Shown here one piece after another: positions 54,351 to 63,315 of a stretch of 64,000 nucleotides of DNA. The notes under the pieces were generated by a model that worked only from the letters and a program-made list of their open reading frames with translations, did not search any database and had not been told where the DNA came from. This stretch comes from Murdochiella sp. Marseille-P8839 (GTDB lineage Bacteria; Bacillota; Clostridia; Tissierellales; Peptoniphilaceae): positions 66,789-130,788 of the forward strand of contig JAIKLF010000001.1 of NCBI GenBank assembly GCA_019753405.1. The letters are read 5' to 3'. The position numbers were made by a program, and so were the translations under genes. Position 1 is the first letter of the stretch, and each line of letters opens with the position of its first letter.

Positions 54351-55127
54351 TTGTTGGCGGAAGTAAGAAGAGATCAACTGTTAGAGATTGTCAATGAAAG
54401 ACAAAATGTTTCCACAGAGGAGTTAAGCCGCCTGCTTCACGTTTCGCGCGTCACCGTTCGATCGGATTTAGCTTTAATGGAAAAGTTGGGAAAAATCCGG
54501 AAAGTGCATGGTGGGGCGATTTCGACGCATATGCAGCTGGATCGGGAAATTCCCATTACGGAAAAAACAAAGCGGAACACCGAGGCAAAACAATTCATCG
54601 CAGCGATGGCGCTTCCCTATATTCATGAAGGGGATGTCGTGATTCTGGATTCCGGAACCACCACCTATCAGCTCGCTCTGCTGCTGAAGAACATGGACGT
54701 GACGGTTATCACCAACGATATTAACATCGGCCATCTCCTTGCCGCTGAGGGAAAAGGGAATTTGATTATGTCCGGTGGCGTAGCGATGCGCAATGTATTA
54801 ACATTAAAAGGTAGCGTTACGGTCAACTTTTTCCAGTCTATTCAGGCGGATACGGTATTTATCGGTTGCGATGCCATTGATTGGGAGTTCGGCATTTCGA
54901 ATCATTCGTTTGAAGAAGTTGCCGTAAAACGAGCGATGCTTCATGCAGCAAAAAAAGTTGTCGCTTTGACGGATCACAGCAAGTTTTATCAGATGGCAAT
55001 GGCTCGTGTTTGTACTCTTCATGAGCTGGATCTGCTCATCACGGACTATTTGACAGAAGAAGAGATAAAAAAGTGCAAGAAAAAGAAATTGCCTTTTTTA
55101 ACGAAGGAGGTGTCGTCCATCGAGTAA
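54351..55127 (+). CDS. DeoR-family transcriptional repressor
   Basis: A 258-residue repressor: N-terminal DeoR helix-turn-helix (RRDQLLEIVNERQNVSTEEL, then VSRVTVRSDLALMEKLGKI) and a C-terminal sugar-phosphate sensor domain (ILDSGTTTYQLALLL, VITNDINIG, GCDAIDWEFGISNHSFEEVAVKRAML). It probably senses a phosphorylated intermediate of this operon. It starts with TTG, with GGGAGGTG at correct spacing. An AAAACGATTGT half-site-like sequence in the 103-bp gap to the next gene may be a regulatory site. Confidence 0.88.
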   Translation: MLAEVRRDQLLEIVNERQNVSTEELSRLLHVSRVTVRSDLALMEKLGKIRKVHGGAISTHMQLDREIPITEKTKRNTEAKQFIAAMALPYIHEGDVVILDSGTTTYQLALLLKNMDVTVITNDINIGHLLAAEGKGNLIMSGGVAMRNVLTLKGSVTVNFFQSIQADTVFIGCDAIDWEFGISNHSFEEVAVKRAMLHAAKKVVALTDHSKFYQMAMARVCTLHELDLLITDYLTEEEIKKCKKKKLPFLTKEVSSIE

Positions 55128-55230
55128 AACATTTCATGATATGGGTATATTGTCTGTTGGATGAAAACGATTGTGTAGGCATTGCCGAAACAGCTGAATC
55201 GAAAAAAGGAAGGAAATTAAGGGGGAGAGT

Positions 55231-56307
55231 ATGAAGAAGAAAAGATTATTATCGTTGTTATTGGCGTTCTTGATGGTCTTTTCACTGGTTGGATGCAAAT
55301 CCGGCGAAAAACCGGCGGAAAGCGAAACGCCTGCTCCTACTGCGTCAGAGCAGACGGATGACAAAGATTCAAAAGATTCAAAAGATGGTAAAGAGAAGGA
55401 CAATTTTACGATTGCAACCATCGTCAAATTAACCGGTGTAGCTTGGTTTGACCGTATGGAAGTGGGCGTAAAGAATTTTGCTAAAGATACAGGTATTGAT
55501 GCGTTCCAGACCGGCGCTAACACGGGAGACCCCGCTGCTCAGGCACAGGTCATTGAGGACTTGATTGCACAGGGCGTCGATGCGATTTGCGTTGTTCCGA
55601 ACTCCACGGAATCGCTGGAGCCGGTACTTAAAAAAGCAAGAGACGCCGGCATCATCGTTATCACCCATGAAGCTTCCGACGTCAAGAACGCTGACTATGA
55701 TATCGAAGCGTTCAACAATGCTGATTATGGTAAACACTTCATGGACCAGCTCGGCCCCATGATGAACGGAAAAGGCCAGTACACCACGTTCGTCGGCTCG
55801 CTGACGGCGACTTCGCATAACGAGTGGGTAGATGCTTCCGTAGAGAAACAGAAAGCGGAATATCCGGACATGGAATTGGTCTCGAACAAGAACGAATCCA
55901 CCGAAGACTCGGATATTGCCTACAATAAAGCAAAAGAATTATTGGCCGCATATCCTAACCTCATTGGCTTCCAGGGCTCCGCGATGACGGATGTTCCGGG
56001 CATTGCCCGTGCCATTGAAGAAGCCGGCAAGGCCGATTCAACGTTTGTCATTGGAACCTCTTTGGTTTCCGCTTCCGGACAATATCTGGAAACAGGCGCG
56101 ATCGACTCCATTTCTTTCTGGGATCCGGCACTGGCCGGCTATGCCATGAACGAACTGGCTCTTATGATGTTAAAGGGCGAAACCCCGACGGATGGCATGA
56201 GCTTAAAGGCGGAAGGTTATCAGGATCTGAAACTTGTTGACAAAGTATTCTACGGAAAAGCTTGGATCGACGTCACAAAAGACAACATGAATGATTACGA
56301 TTTCTAA
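55231..56307 (+). CDS. LsrB/RhaS-like sugar-binding lipoprotein
   Basis: A 358-residue substrate-binding protein with signal peptide and lipobox (SLVGC), then an acidic Asp/Ser/Lys linker (about 26-58). The mature part begins TIATIVKLTGVAWFDRMEVG and ends WIDVTKDNMNDYDF. The closing NxxxYDF is shared with LsrB (autoinducer-2) and rhamnose-binding RhaS proteins, placing it in that group. The ligand is not evident. The ATG has GGGGGAG upstream. A strong hairpin follows, separating it from the ATPase gene. Confidence 0.85.
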   Translation: MKKKRLLSLLLAFLMVFSLVGCKSGEKPAESETPAPTASEQTDDKDSKDSKDGKEKDNFTIATIVKLTGVAWFDRMEVGVKNFAKDTGIDAFQTGANTGDPAAQAQVIEDLIAQGVDAICVVPNSTESLEPVLKKARDAGIIVITHEASDVKNADYDIEAFNNADYGKHFMDQLGPMMNGKGQYTTFVGSLTATSHNEWVDASVEKQKAEYPDMELVSNKNESTEDSDIAYNKAKELLAAYPNLIGFQGSAMTDVPGIARAIEEAGKADSTFVIGTSLVSASGQYLETGAIDSISFWDPALAGYAMNELALMMLKGETPTDGMSLKAEGYQDLKLVDKVFYGKAWIDVTKDNMNDYDF

Positions 56308-56350
56308 GTAACAGGCAACTTTTTCATCCGACAATAGCATGGTAGTGATG

Positions 56351-56397
56351 GAGAAACTGTTAAAGCCGTTCATAAAAAATTGCTTTAACAGTTTCTC
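56351..56397 (+). terminator. Intercistronic 16-bp hairpin after the sugar-binding protein gene
   Basis: Perfect arms GAGAAACTGTTAAAGC (56351-56366) and GCTTTAACAGTTTCTC (56382-56397) with a 15-nt loop, and only TCTTTG after. It is likely a partial terminator or mRNA 3'-stabiliser that lets the binding protein be made in excess over the ATPase and permeases. Confidence 0.75.
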
Positions 56398-56420
56398 TCT
56401 TTGACAAGATGGGAGAAGGT

Positions 56421-57935
56421 ATGACGCAGAATACATTCATTAAACTGAAAGGAATCAGCAAATCCTTTGCCGGCGTCAGAGCTTTACAAAATATTGATAT
56501 GGAAATTCAACAAGGTGAAGTGCGTTGTCTCGCAGGAGAGAACGGCGGCGGGAAATCCACCTTGATTAAGATTATTTCCGGATTTTATCAGCCGGATAGC
56601 GGAACGATTGAAATTGACGGAAACGAATACACGTCATTGACGCCGCAACAAGCAATTGACTTAGGCATACAGGTTATTTATCAGGACTTTTCCGTTTTTC
56701 CCAATCTTACGGTGGCGGAAAATATTGCGTTAATGGCGGAGCGCCAAGAAGGGAAACGCATCGTAAATTGGAAGAACGTTCGCGAACGAGCACAGGAAGC
56801 ACTGGATACGATCGGTGTGGACTTGGATCTGGATATGCTCGTTGGGGATTTGCCGGTAGCCGGAAAACAACTGGTTGCCATCTGTCGTTCTCTTCTTCTA
56901 AAAGTGCGTCTTCTCATTATGGATGAACCGACGACCGCGCTTACACGTACCGAAGTGGAATCTCTTTTCCGTGTCGTTCGCGACCTTAAAGCAAAAGGGA
57001 TTTCGGTTGTGTTTGTCAGCCATAAGCTGGAAGAAGTATACGAAATTGCGGAGCAGTTGACGATTTTGCGCAACGGAAAGAAAGTCATTGAAGGACCGAT
57101 AAAAGAGTTCGACCGTGAAAAATTTGTTTTTCACATGACCGGACGTGCAATTGAAAACTTACCATTTGAGCCGACCGAGATCGGAACAGAGCCCTTGTTG
57201 GAAGCGAAGAACATCGGCATTAAAGATCTTTTCCGCGATATTTCTTTTGCCCTCTATCCCGGAGAAATTTTAGGGATCACCGGTCTTTTGGGATCCGGAT
57301 GTAATGAGTTGGCGAAAGCCCTTTTCAGTATGGAAAAAATTACGGAAGGGGAGATTTTGCTGGAAGGAAAGCCACATCATCCGGCGAATGTTGGAGAAGC
57401 GATTCGTTCCGGAATTGCCTATGTTCCGGAAGATCGATTAACGGAAGGCCTTTTTATGCCGCAGGCGATTTCGGTAAACATGGTCTCTGCTGTTATGAAA
57501 AACTACCTTACACGATTTGGCTTCATCGATCAAAAACGTGTTGAGGAAGGATCTGAAAATTGGATCCGTGACTTAAAAGTTGTTACCCCATCGGCTGAGC
57601 TTCCGGTTCAGGCGTTATCCGGCGGAAATCAGCAGAAAGTCGTGTTGGCCAAGTGGTTGGAAATTTCCCCCAAAGTGCTGATTCTCAACTGTCCGACGGT
57701 GGGTATCGATGTCGGCGCCAAAGCGGACATTTATCAACTGACACGGACTCTTGCCGCACAGGGCATCGGCGTAATTTTCATCTCTGATAACTTGCCGGAA
57801 GTGCTGGAAAACTGCAATCGCCTCATCGTCATGAAGCGTGGCCGGATGGTTGGTGAAATGGATGCGAAGAATGCAGATGAAGAAAAGATTGAAGCGCTTC
57901 TTTCTGCTGACCGGGAAGAAGAGGTGATCAGATGA
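56421..57935 (+). CDS. Sugar ABC importer ATP-binding protein (double ATPase)
   Basis: A 504-residue RbsA-like fused ATPase. Domain 1 has Walker A GENGGGKST (Gly where most have Ala), AGKQLVAICRSLLLK and LIMDEPTTALT. Domain 2 has the degenerate GLLGSGCNELAKALF, signature ALSGGNQQKVVLAKW, and LNCPTVGIDVGAK in place of the usual DEPTRGIDVGAK. Its Walker B acidic pair is thus Asn-Cys, so the second site probably cannot hydrolyse ATP. ATG 56421 follows GGGAGAAGG. It overlaps the first permease by 4 bases. Confidence 0.88.
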   Translation: MTQNTFIKLKGISKSFAGVRALQNIDMEIQQGEVRCLAGENGGGKSTLIKIISGFYQPDSGTIEIDGNEYTSLTPQQAIDLGIQVIYQDFSVFPNLTVAENIALMAERQEGKRIVNWKNVRERAQEALDTIGVDLDLDMLVGDLPVAGKQLVAICRSLLLKVRLLIMDEPTTALTRTEVESLFRVVRDLKAKGISVVFVSHKLEEVYEIAEQLTILRNGKKVIEGPIKEFDREKFVFHMTGRAIENLPFEPTEIGTEPLLEAKNIGIKDLFRDISFALYPGEILGITGLLGSGCNELAKALFSMEKITEGEILLEGKPHHPANVGEAIRSGIAYVPEDRLTEGLFMPQAISVNMVSAVMKNYLTRFGFIDQKRVEEGSENWIRDLKVVTPSAELPVQALSGGNQQKVVLAKWLEISPKVLILNCPTVGIDVGAKADIYQLTRTLAAQGIGVIFISDNLPEVLENCNRLIVMKRGRMVGEMDAKNADEEKIEALLSADREEEVIR

Positions 57936-58960
57936 AAAAGCTGATGCAAAAAAATGAGTTTTTCGTCTTTGTGACACTCCTTGTACTTTGTTTAGTGATC
58001 GGATTCATCAACCCGGTGTTCTTTACCGCAGCAAACTTCGTCAGTCTGCTGAAGAATTCCATCATCATGGGGATTATGTCTTTCGCGCTCATGCTGGGCA
58101 TCATCGCCGGCGGTATCGACGTATCCTTTCCTTCTATTGCTGTTTGCTCCATGTATCTCACGAGTAAGCTTATGCAGCAAATTTCCTATACCGGTCCGGT
58201 GGTTCTGCCGATTTTGATGGCTGTTGCCATTGGCACCATTCTTGGCTTTATTAACGGTGTAATCATCGTTCGCTTCCGCTTGCCGGCGTTTATTGTGACG
58301 CTGGGCACATCTTCTCTGTTTTATGGCCTCTTGGTCACCCTTGTGGGATCTAAGCCGGTGAACCGCTTGGTTCCACCCATGGAACAGTTCGGCAAGGCGG
58401 TAATGTTACAAGTCACTTCGGGCCCGACAACGGCGACCCTTTCCTACACCTTTTTATTCATGATAGGAGTCGCTTTGCTCGTTTATTTCATCTTGAATCA
58501 CACCATGCTCGGTCGTTCCATATATGCGGTAGGGGGCGATCCCGTTTCTGCAGAGCGCGTGGGCATTAATGTGAATTGGACGCTGATTTTTGTCTATACG
58601 TTCATCGGCGCTGCAGCCGGTTTGGCCGGTATTTCGCATACCATGCAGGCGCGTATGACGCAACCAACGGACTTGATCGGCTGCGAGATGCTATGTATTG
58701 CCGCAGTTGTCTTGGGCGGTACCAATATCAGCGGCGGAAAAGGAACCGTTCTGGGGACGGTATTGGGTCTCGCACTGCTCACCGTTGCTCAAAACTCGCT
58801 TATTCTTGTCGGGATCACATCCACCTGGCAGAGCTTAGTTGTCGGTATCATCATCGTCGCCGGAACTGCATTGTCAGCGTATAAGGAATTGCGCAATAGT
58901 CGCAAGAATCCGAAGATTTTGGTGGAAGAAGACCAGGAGGTGTTGCATGCGGCAGACTAA
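57932..58960 (+). CDS. Sugar ABC importer permease 1
   Basis: A 342-residue RbsC/LsrC-type permease with 8-10 hydrophobic helices. AGGIDVSFPSIAVCSMYLTSK is the conserved helix, and GGTNISGGKGTVLGTVLGLALL lies near the end. Translationally coupled to the ATPase (ATGA), it overlaps permease 2 by 14 bases. Two different permeases with one fused ATPase suggest a heterodimeric channel, as in Lsr and rhamnose importers. Confidence 0.88.
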   Translation: MKKLMQKNEFFVFVTLLVLCLVIGFINPVFFTAANFVSLLKNSIIMGIMSFALMLGIIAGGIDVSFPSIAVCSMYLTSKLMQQISYTGPVVLPILMAVAIGTILGFINGVIIVRFRLPAFIVTLGTSSLFYGLLVTLVGSKPVNRLVPPMEQFGKAVMLQVTSGPTTATLSYTFLFMIGVALLVYFILNHTMLGRSIYAVGGDPVSAERVGINVNWTLIFVYTFIGAAAGLAGISHTMQARMTQPTDLIGCEMLCIAAVVLGGTNISGGKGTVLGTVLGLALLTVAQNSLILVGITSTWQSLVVGIIIVAGTALSAYKELRNSRKNPKILVEEDQEVLHAAD

Positions 58961-59993
58961 AGCGGAACAATGGGTCAAAAAGATAACAAAAGATAGGAAC
59001 CTCCTTCGTCTGTTTATCATCATGATCGCCTCTTTCGCGCTCATGACGGCGATTCATGGAAACACCTTCTTTTCATTGACGAATTTACAATCCATGGCAA
59101 CCCAGTTTCCGGAAATCGGGATATTGGCTATTGCCGTTTCCCTGGCGATGGTCTTGGGCGGCATTAACTTGTCTGTTGTCGGCATCGCCAACCTGAGCGG
59201 CATTCTTTGCTGCTTAACGACCATTCGATTGGAACCAAGTATTGGCACTTGGCCGGCTATTGTGATCGGAATCGCTGTTGCCATCCTCACCGGTATTCTT
59301 TGTGGGTTGCTTAATGGTGTTTTGATTGCCTATGTCGGTATACCGGCTATGTTGGCCACACTCGGCAGTCAGGAAATTTTCCGCGGATTGGGCATCGGTA
59401 TTACATCCGGAGCCGCCGTCTTCGGCATGCCGGATGAATTTACGTTTATCGGCGGAAAAGGCGTTTTGGGCCTTCCCGGACCGCTGATTGTTTTCCTTAT
59501 TGTCGTCATTGCGTTTACCATTCTTTTGCAAAAAAAGCAGTATGGTGCGGAGCTGTACCTGGTCGGTACCAGCCCGAAAGTAGCGCGATTTTCCGGCATT
59601 AACAATAACAAAGTGATCATTATGACGCATATTTATGGCGGCGTGCTTTCCGCAATTGCCGGCATCATTATTGCCTCACGTACCAACTCGGCGAAGGCAA
59701 GCTACGGCTCTTCCTACGTTTTACAATGCTTGATTATCGCCATCCTCGGTGGTATCAACCCCGCAGGCGGTTACGGTAAAGTTTCCGGCGTGGTTATGGC
59801 GGTTCTGACGTTACAGTTCCTGTCCAGCGGATTCAATATGTTGCGTGTGGACAGCTACTTTAAAACCTTTATCTGGGGTGCTGTACTGATTGGCGCCATG
59901 ATTCTCAATTACGTCGCACAGCAACTGGCGGAGAATAAGAAGAAAAGGCTGCTACAACAAAAAAGCGATAAGGAAAATCCCACGAAAAGCTGA
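58947..59993 (+). CDS. Sugar ABC importer permease 2
   Basis: A 348-residue RbsC/LsrD-type permease with GGINLSVVGIANLSGILCCL, AYVGIPAMLATLGSQEIFRG and GGINPAGGYGKVSGVVMAVLTLQFLSSG split across its length. ATG 58947 has AGGAGG 7 nt upstream, inside the permease 1 gene; the longer upstream frame is a shadow. Lys-rich cytoplasmic tail. Confidence 0.87.
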   Translation: MRQTKAEQWVKKITKDRNLLRLFIIMIASFALMTAIHGNTFFSLTNLQSMATQFPEIGILAIAVSLAMVLGGINLSVVGIANLSGILCCLTTIRLEPSIGTWPAIVIGIAVAILTGILCGLLNGVLIAYVGIPAMLATLGSQEIFRGLGIGITSGAAVFGMPDEFTFIGGKGVLGLPGPLIVFLIVVIAFTILLQKKQYGAELYLVGTSPKVARFSGINNNKVIIMTHIYGGVLSAIAGIIIASRTNSAKASYGSSYVLQCLIIAILGGINPAGGYGKVSGVVMAVLTLQFLSSGFNMLRVDSYFKTFIWGAVLIGAMILNYVAQQLAENKKKRLLQQKSDKENPTKS

Positions 59994-60011
59994 AAGAGAA
60001 AGGAAGCGAAT

Positions 60012-61019
60012 ATGCAACGACTATTGAACAACCCGGAACACTATGTAGACGATATGCTGGAAGGCATTTATGCCGCTTATCCGGATCGTGTGACCTATGT
60101 GGAAAATGACCCGCGCTGCTATGTGAGCACGCACAAAAAAGAAGGTAAGGTCGGTCTGATGACCGGTGGCGGAAGTGGTCATCTGCCGCTGTTTTTAGGC
60201 TATGTCGGCGACGGTATGCTGGACGGTTGCGCGATCGGCGGCGTATTTCAGTCTCCTTCAGCGGAGCAGATTGCCAATGTCACCAAAGCCATTGATTCCG
60301 GCGCGGGCGTTCTGTATGTTTACGGCAACTATTCCGGCGACATCATGAATTTTGAAATGGCGGAAGAGTTGGTTGAATTTGACGATATCACCTGCAAGCA
60401 CGTTGTAGGAAACGATGACGTTGCGTCCGCACCAAAAGGGGAAGAGGATAAGCGCCGCGGCGTAGCCGGTATTTACTTTGTCTTTAAATGTGCAGGTGCT
60501 GCGGCGGATGCCATGTTGCCCTTGGATGAAGTGGCCCGCATTACGCAAAAAGCGGCGGATCATGTACGCACCTTTGGTGTCGCTCTGTCTCCGACGACCA
60601 TTCCGGAAAACGGAAAAGCGAATTTCGAGGTCAAGCCGGGAGAGATGGAAATCGGTATGGGCATTCATGGGGAACCGGGTGTTGAAGTCTGCCCGTTGAA
60701 AACCGCGGACGACACGGTCGATGCGATTTTGCCGCAAATTTTAGAGGATTTGGAAACCAAAGAAGGTGACGAAGTAGCGGTTTTAATTAACGGCTTGGGC
60801 TCCACTCCGATGGAAGAACTCTACATCCTTTATCGCCGCGTGGCACAGATTCTCAAAGAGAAGAAGATTTCCGTTTACTTTACGAAGATTGGTGAGTTGG
60901 CAACCTCCATGGATATGATCGGCGCGTCCATCTCGGTAATGACATTGGACGACGAGCTGAAAACGTATCTCTCCACTGAGGCCGACACACCGTTTATTCA
61001 CCAGAACGCGTTGCAATAA
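60012..61019 (+). CDS. dhaK: DhaK-like kinase subunit (dihydroxyacetone/tetrulose kinase type)
   Basis: A 335-residue substrate-binding subunit. GLMTGGGSGHLPLFLGYVG holds the pocket His (57), and MGIHGEPG holds His219, which in E. coli DhaK (His218) binds the ketone covalently as a hemiaminal. It therefore should bind a short ketose or keto-sugar covalently and present it to DhaL. GNDDVASAPKGEEDKRRGVAG is the conserved loop. The ATG has AAAGGAAG upstream. Relatives in polyol operons phosphorylate erythrulose, so the substrate need not be dihydroxyacetone. Confidence 0.87.
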   Translation: MQRLLNNPEHYVDDMLEGIYAAYPDRVTYVENDPRCYVSTHKKEGKVGLMTGGGSGHLPLFLGYVGDGMLDGCAIGGVFQSPSAEQIANVTKAIDSGAGVLYVYGNYSGDIMNFEMAEELVEFDDITCKHVVGNDDVASAPKGEEDKRRGVAGIYFVFKCAGAAADAMLPLDEVARITQKAADHVRTFGVALSPTTIPENGKANFEVKPGEMEIGMGIHGEPGVEVCPLKTADDTVDAILPQILEDLETKEGDEVAVLINGLGSTPMEELYILYRRVAQILKEKKISVYFTKIGELATSMDMIGASISVMTLDDELKTYLSTEADTPFIHQNALQ

Positions 61020-61045
61020 GACGGCATACCAGACGGGAGAGAACA

Positions 61046-61681
61046 ATGAAAGAACTGCAAAAATCGGATGTACTGACTTTTTTTGCGTGCCTGGCCGATA
61101 TTATGGCACAGGAAAAAGATCATTTGATTGAGATGGACGCCCTTTCGGGGGATGGTGATCTGGGGTTCACCATGAGCAAAGGCTTTGCTGCGGCAAATGA
61201 ATGTGCGAAAGAAGCACAGGATAAAGACATCGGTACGCTTCTATTTATGGCGGGAAGAGGAATGGCAGCGGCCGTTCCTTCGACAATGGGCACGCTGATG
61301 TCCAGCGGACTCCTGGGAGCCGGAAAAGCGCTCAAAGGCAAGGAGACATTATGCGGTGAGGACTTTGCAACATTTGCCATGGCCTATTTCGAAGCAGTGC
61401 AAAAACGGGGCAAAGCCAATTTAGGTGAACGCACCGTGTTGGATTCCCTCAAACCCGCTGCGGATAAAGCACAAGAGCTGGTTGAAAGCGGAGAAGAGGA
61501 TTGGAGCGAACTCACGAAGGCGGTGCATGAAGCGGCATTGGCCGGCGTGGAAGCGACACGTGACATGGCTCCGGTGCATGGCAAGGCATATGTCCATCGC
61601 AACAAGCTGAAAGGCGTTCCCGATCAGGGAGCGGTTGTGGGTGCTTTACTGTATCGCGCCTGGAAAGAAGCATTGGAATAA
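61046..61681 (+). CDS. dhaL: DhaL-like kinase subunit
   Basis: A 211-residue nucleotide-binding all-helical subunit. The metal-ADP Asp cluster is present (MDALSGDGDLG: Asp31, 36, 38), followed by GTLMSSGLLGAGKAL and GERTVLDSLKPAADKA. The typical GRASY-DPGA loop is changed to GKAYVHRNKLKGVPDQGA. No DhaM or other PTS phosphodonor gene is nearby, so direct ATP use is likely (inference). A hairpin ACAGGTAA/TTACCTGT (61691-61716) lies between it and the next gene. Confidence 0.85.
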   Translation: MKELQKSDVLTFFACLADIMAQEKDHLIEMDALSGDGDLGFTMSKGFAAANECAKEAQDKDIGTLLFMAGRGMAAAVPSTMGTLMSSGLLGAGKALKGKETLCGEDFATFAMAYFEAVQKRGKANLGERTVLDSLKPAADKAQELVESGEEDWSELTKAVHEAALAGVEATRDMAPVHGKAYVHRNKLKGVPDQGAVVGALLYRAWKEALE

Positions 61682-61773
61682 ATCGCTTTTACAGGTAAGA
61701 CCATTTCTTTACCTGTGCTCGGTGAGCACTTTCATCGGTGCTCCTTCGAAGAAGCGCACGCAAAGGAGACAAA

Positions 61774-63306
61774 ATGAAAGATAAGTATATTGTAGGTTTT
61801 GACATGGGTACCGGGAGCGTGCGGGTCGGCATCTATCAATTGGATGGGCATGAAGTCGGCTTTGCCGTAACCGAATACCCCACGTATCATCCTCATGCAG
61901 GATGGGCGGAACAAAAACCGGAGGATTGGTGGAATTGCCTGCAACAGAGTATGCATAAAGCGCTATCTCTTTCCGGCGTGGACAAGGAAGATATCATTGC
62001 CCTTGGCTACGACGTGACCTGTTGTTCGGTCATGCTGTGCACAAAAGATGGTAAACCTCTTCGGGACTGCCTGCTCTGGATGGACGTGCGTTCTGCAAAA
62101 GAAGCCAATGAAATTGCGGCCACGAAAGATCCGGCTTTGAAATTCAACGGTTTTGGCAATGTTTCCCCGGAATGGATGCCGTGTAAAGCCCTGTGGCTCA
62201 AACGGCATGAACCGGAAAATTATGCCAAAGCGGATGTACTTTGCGAATGCACAGACTGGATTAACTATCAACTGACCGGAAAGTGGACAGCTTCGATTTC
62301 GAATGTTGCCGCCCGGTGGTACTATGATCGCCGCAGTGGCGGTTTCCCACGGAGTCTGTATGAAGCCATCGGTCTGGAAGATGCGCTGGATAAATTTCCG
62401 CAGGAAATCCACGATTTGGGCGACAACCTGGGTCCCATTACGAAAGAAGCTGCTGCCTTTTTGGGCCTTTCGGAAAAAACCATCATCGCACAAGGCGGTC
62501 CGGATGCCTACATCGGATGCTTCGGCCTGGGTGTGGTTCAGCCGGGAAAGGTGGCACTCATCACGGGTTCCAGTCATTTGATTCTCGGATTGACCGATCG
62601 CTATGAGTATTCCTCCAACGGTTGCTTTGGTCCCTTCCCGGATGCCATTCGGCCGGGCTTCGGCATGGTCGAAGGTGGACAGACGTCATCCGGCTCCATT
62701 GTGTCGTGGTTCAAAAATCGGTTCTGCGGTGACCTGGCGGATAAAGAGGGTGGTGCCTATGGTGAGCTGAACCGCTTAGCTGCGGAACTCCCGCCGGGAT
62801 CTGACGGCCTTTTGGTCAGTGACTGGTGGCAGGGAAATCGCACGCCGTATACGGATGGCGAAGTACGCGGGAATATCTATGGTCTCTCGTTGAACCATAC
62901 GCAGGCGCATCTTTTCCGCGCCATTATGGAAGGCGTCGCGTACGGCACAGAGAACGTCTTTGAATCGTTCCGTGTGTCGGGTTATCCGGTAGAAGAAATC
63001 TATATGGGCGGCGGAACGACGAACAGCGATCTGTTCATGCAAATTCATGCGGATGTTTCCAATGTGATCGTAAATGTGCCGGAGGATCCGCAGTCGCCTG
63101 CATTGGGATCGGCCATTTTAGCTACATTGGCGGCAGGTGTTTATGACAACATCGACGACGCCGTTTCGCATATGGTGCGGTACAAGAAACGCATTTTGCC
63201 CAATGCTGAAAATCATAAATGTTATCAGGAGTATTTCAAGCAGTATCAGAAGGTATACGGCCTTTTCAGCCCCTGGATGCGTGAAACCTCCGCACTGAGT
63301 CGTTAG
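61774..63306 (+). CDS. FGGY-family carbohydrate kinase
   Basis: A 510-residue two-domain sugar kinase. GFDMGTGSVRVGIYQ is the N-terminal phosphate-binding loop, HAGWAEQKPEDWW the conserved lead, LLWMDVRSAKEANEI the substrate region with the Asp, and GGGTTNSDLFMQIHADV the C-terminal FGGY signature region. The kind is closest to ribulokinase/LsrK/erythritol-kinase-like groups, but the substrate is not decided by sequence. The ATG at 61774 follows AAAGGAG. It sits between dhaL and the 3-epimerase gene. Confidence 0.87.
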   Translation: MKDKYIVGFDMGTGSVRVGIYQLDGHEVGFAVTEYPTYHPHAGWAEQKPEDWWNCLQQSMHKALSLSGVDKEDIIALGYDVTCCSVMLCTKDGKPLRDCLLWMDVRSAKEANEIAATKDPALKFNGFGNVSPEWMPCKALWLKRHEPENYAKADVLCECTDWINYQLTGKWTASISNVAARWYYDRRSGGFPRSLYEAIGLEDALDKFPQEIHDLGDNLGPITKEAAAFLGLSEKTIIAQGGPDAYIGCFGLGVVQPGKVALITGSSHLILGLTDRYEYSSNGCFGPFPDAIRPGFGMVEGGQTSSGSIVSWFKNRFCGDLADKEGGAYGELNRLAAELPPGSDGLLVSDWWQGNRTPYTDGEVRGNIYGLSLNHTQAHLFRAIMEGVAYGTENVFESFRVSGYPVEEIYMGGGTTNSDLFMQIHADVSNVIVNVPEDPQSPALGSAILATLAAGVYDNIDDAVSHMVRYKKRILPNAENHKCYQEYFKQYQKVYGLFSPWMRETSALSR

Positions 63307-63315
63307 AAGGTTGTC

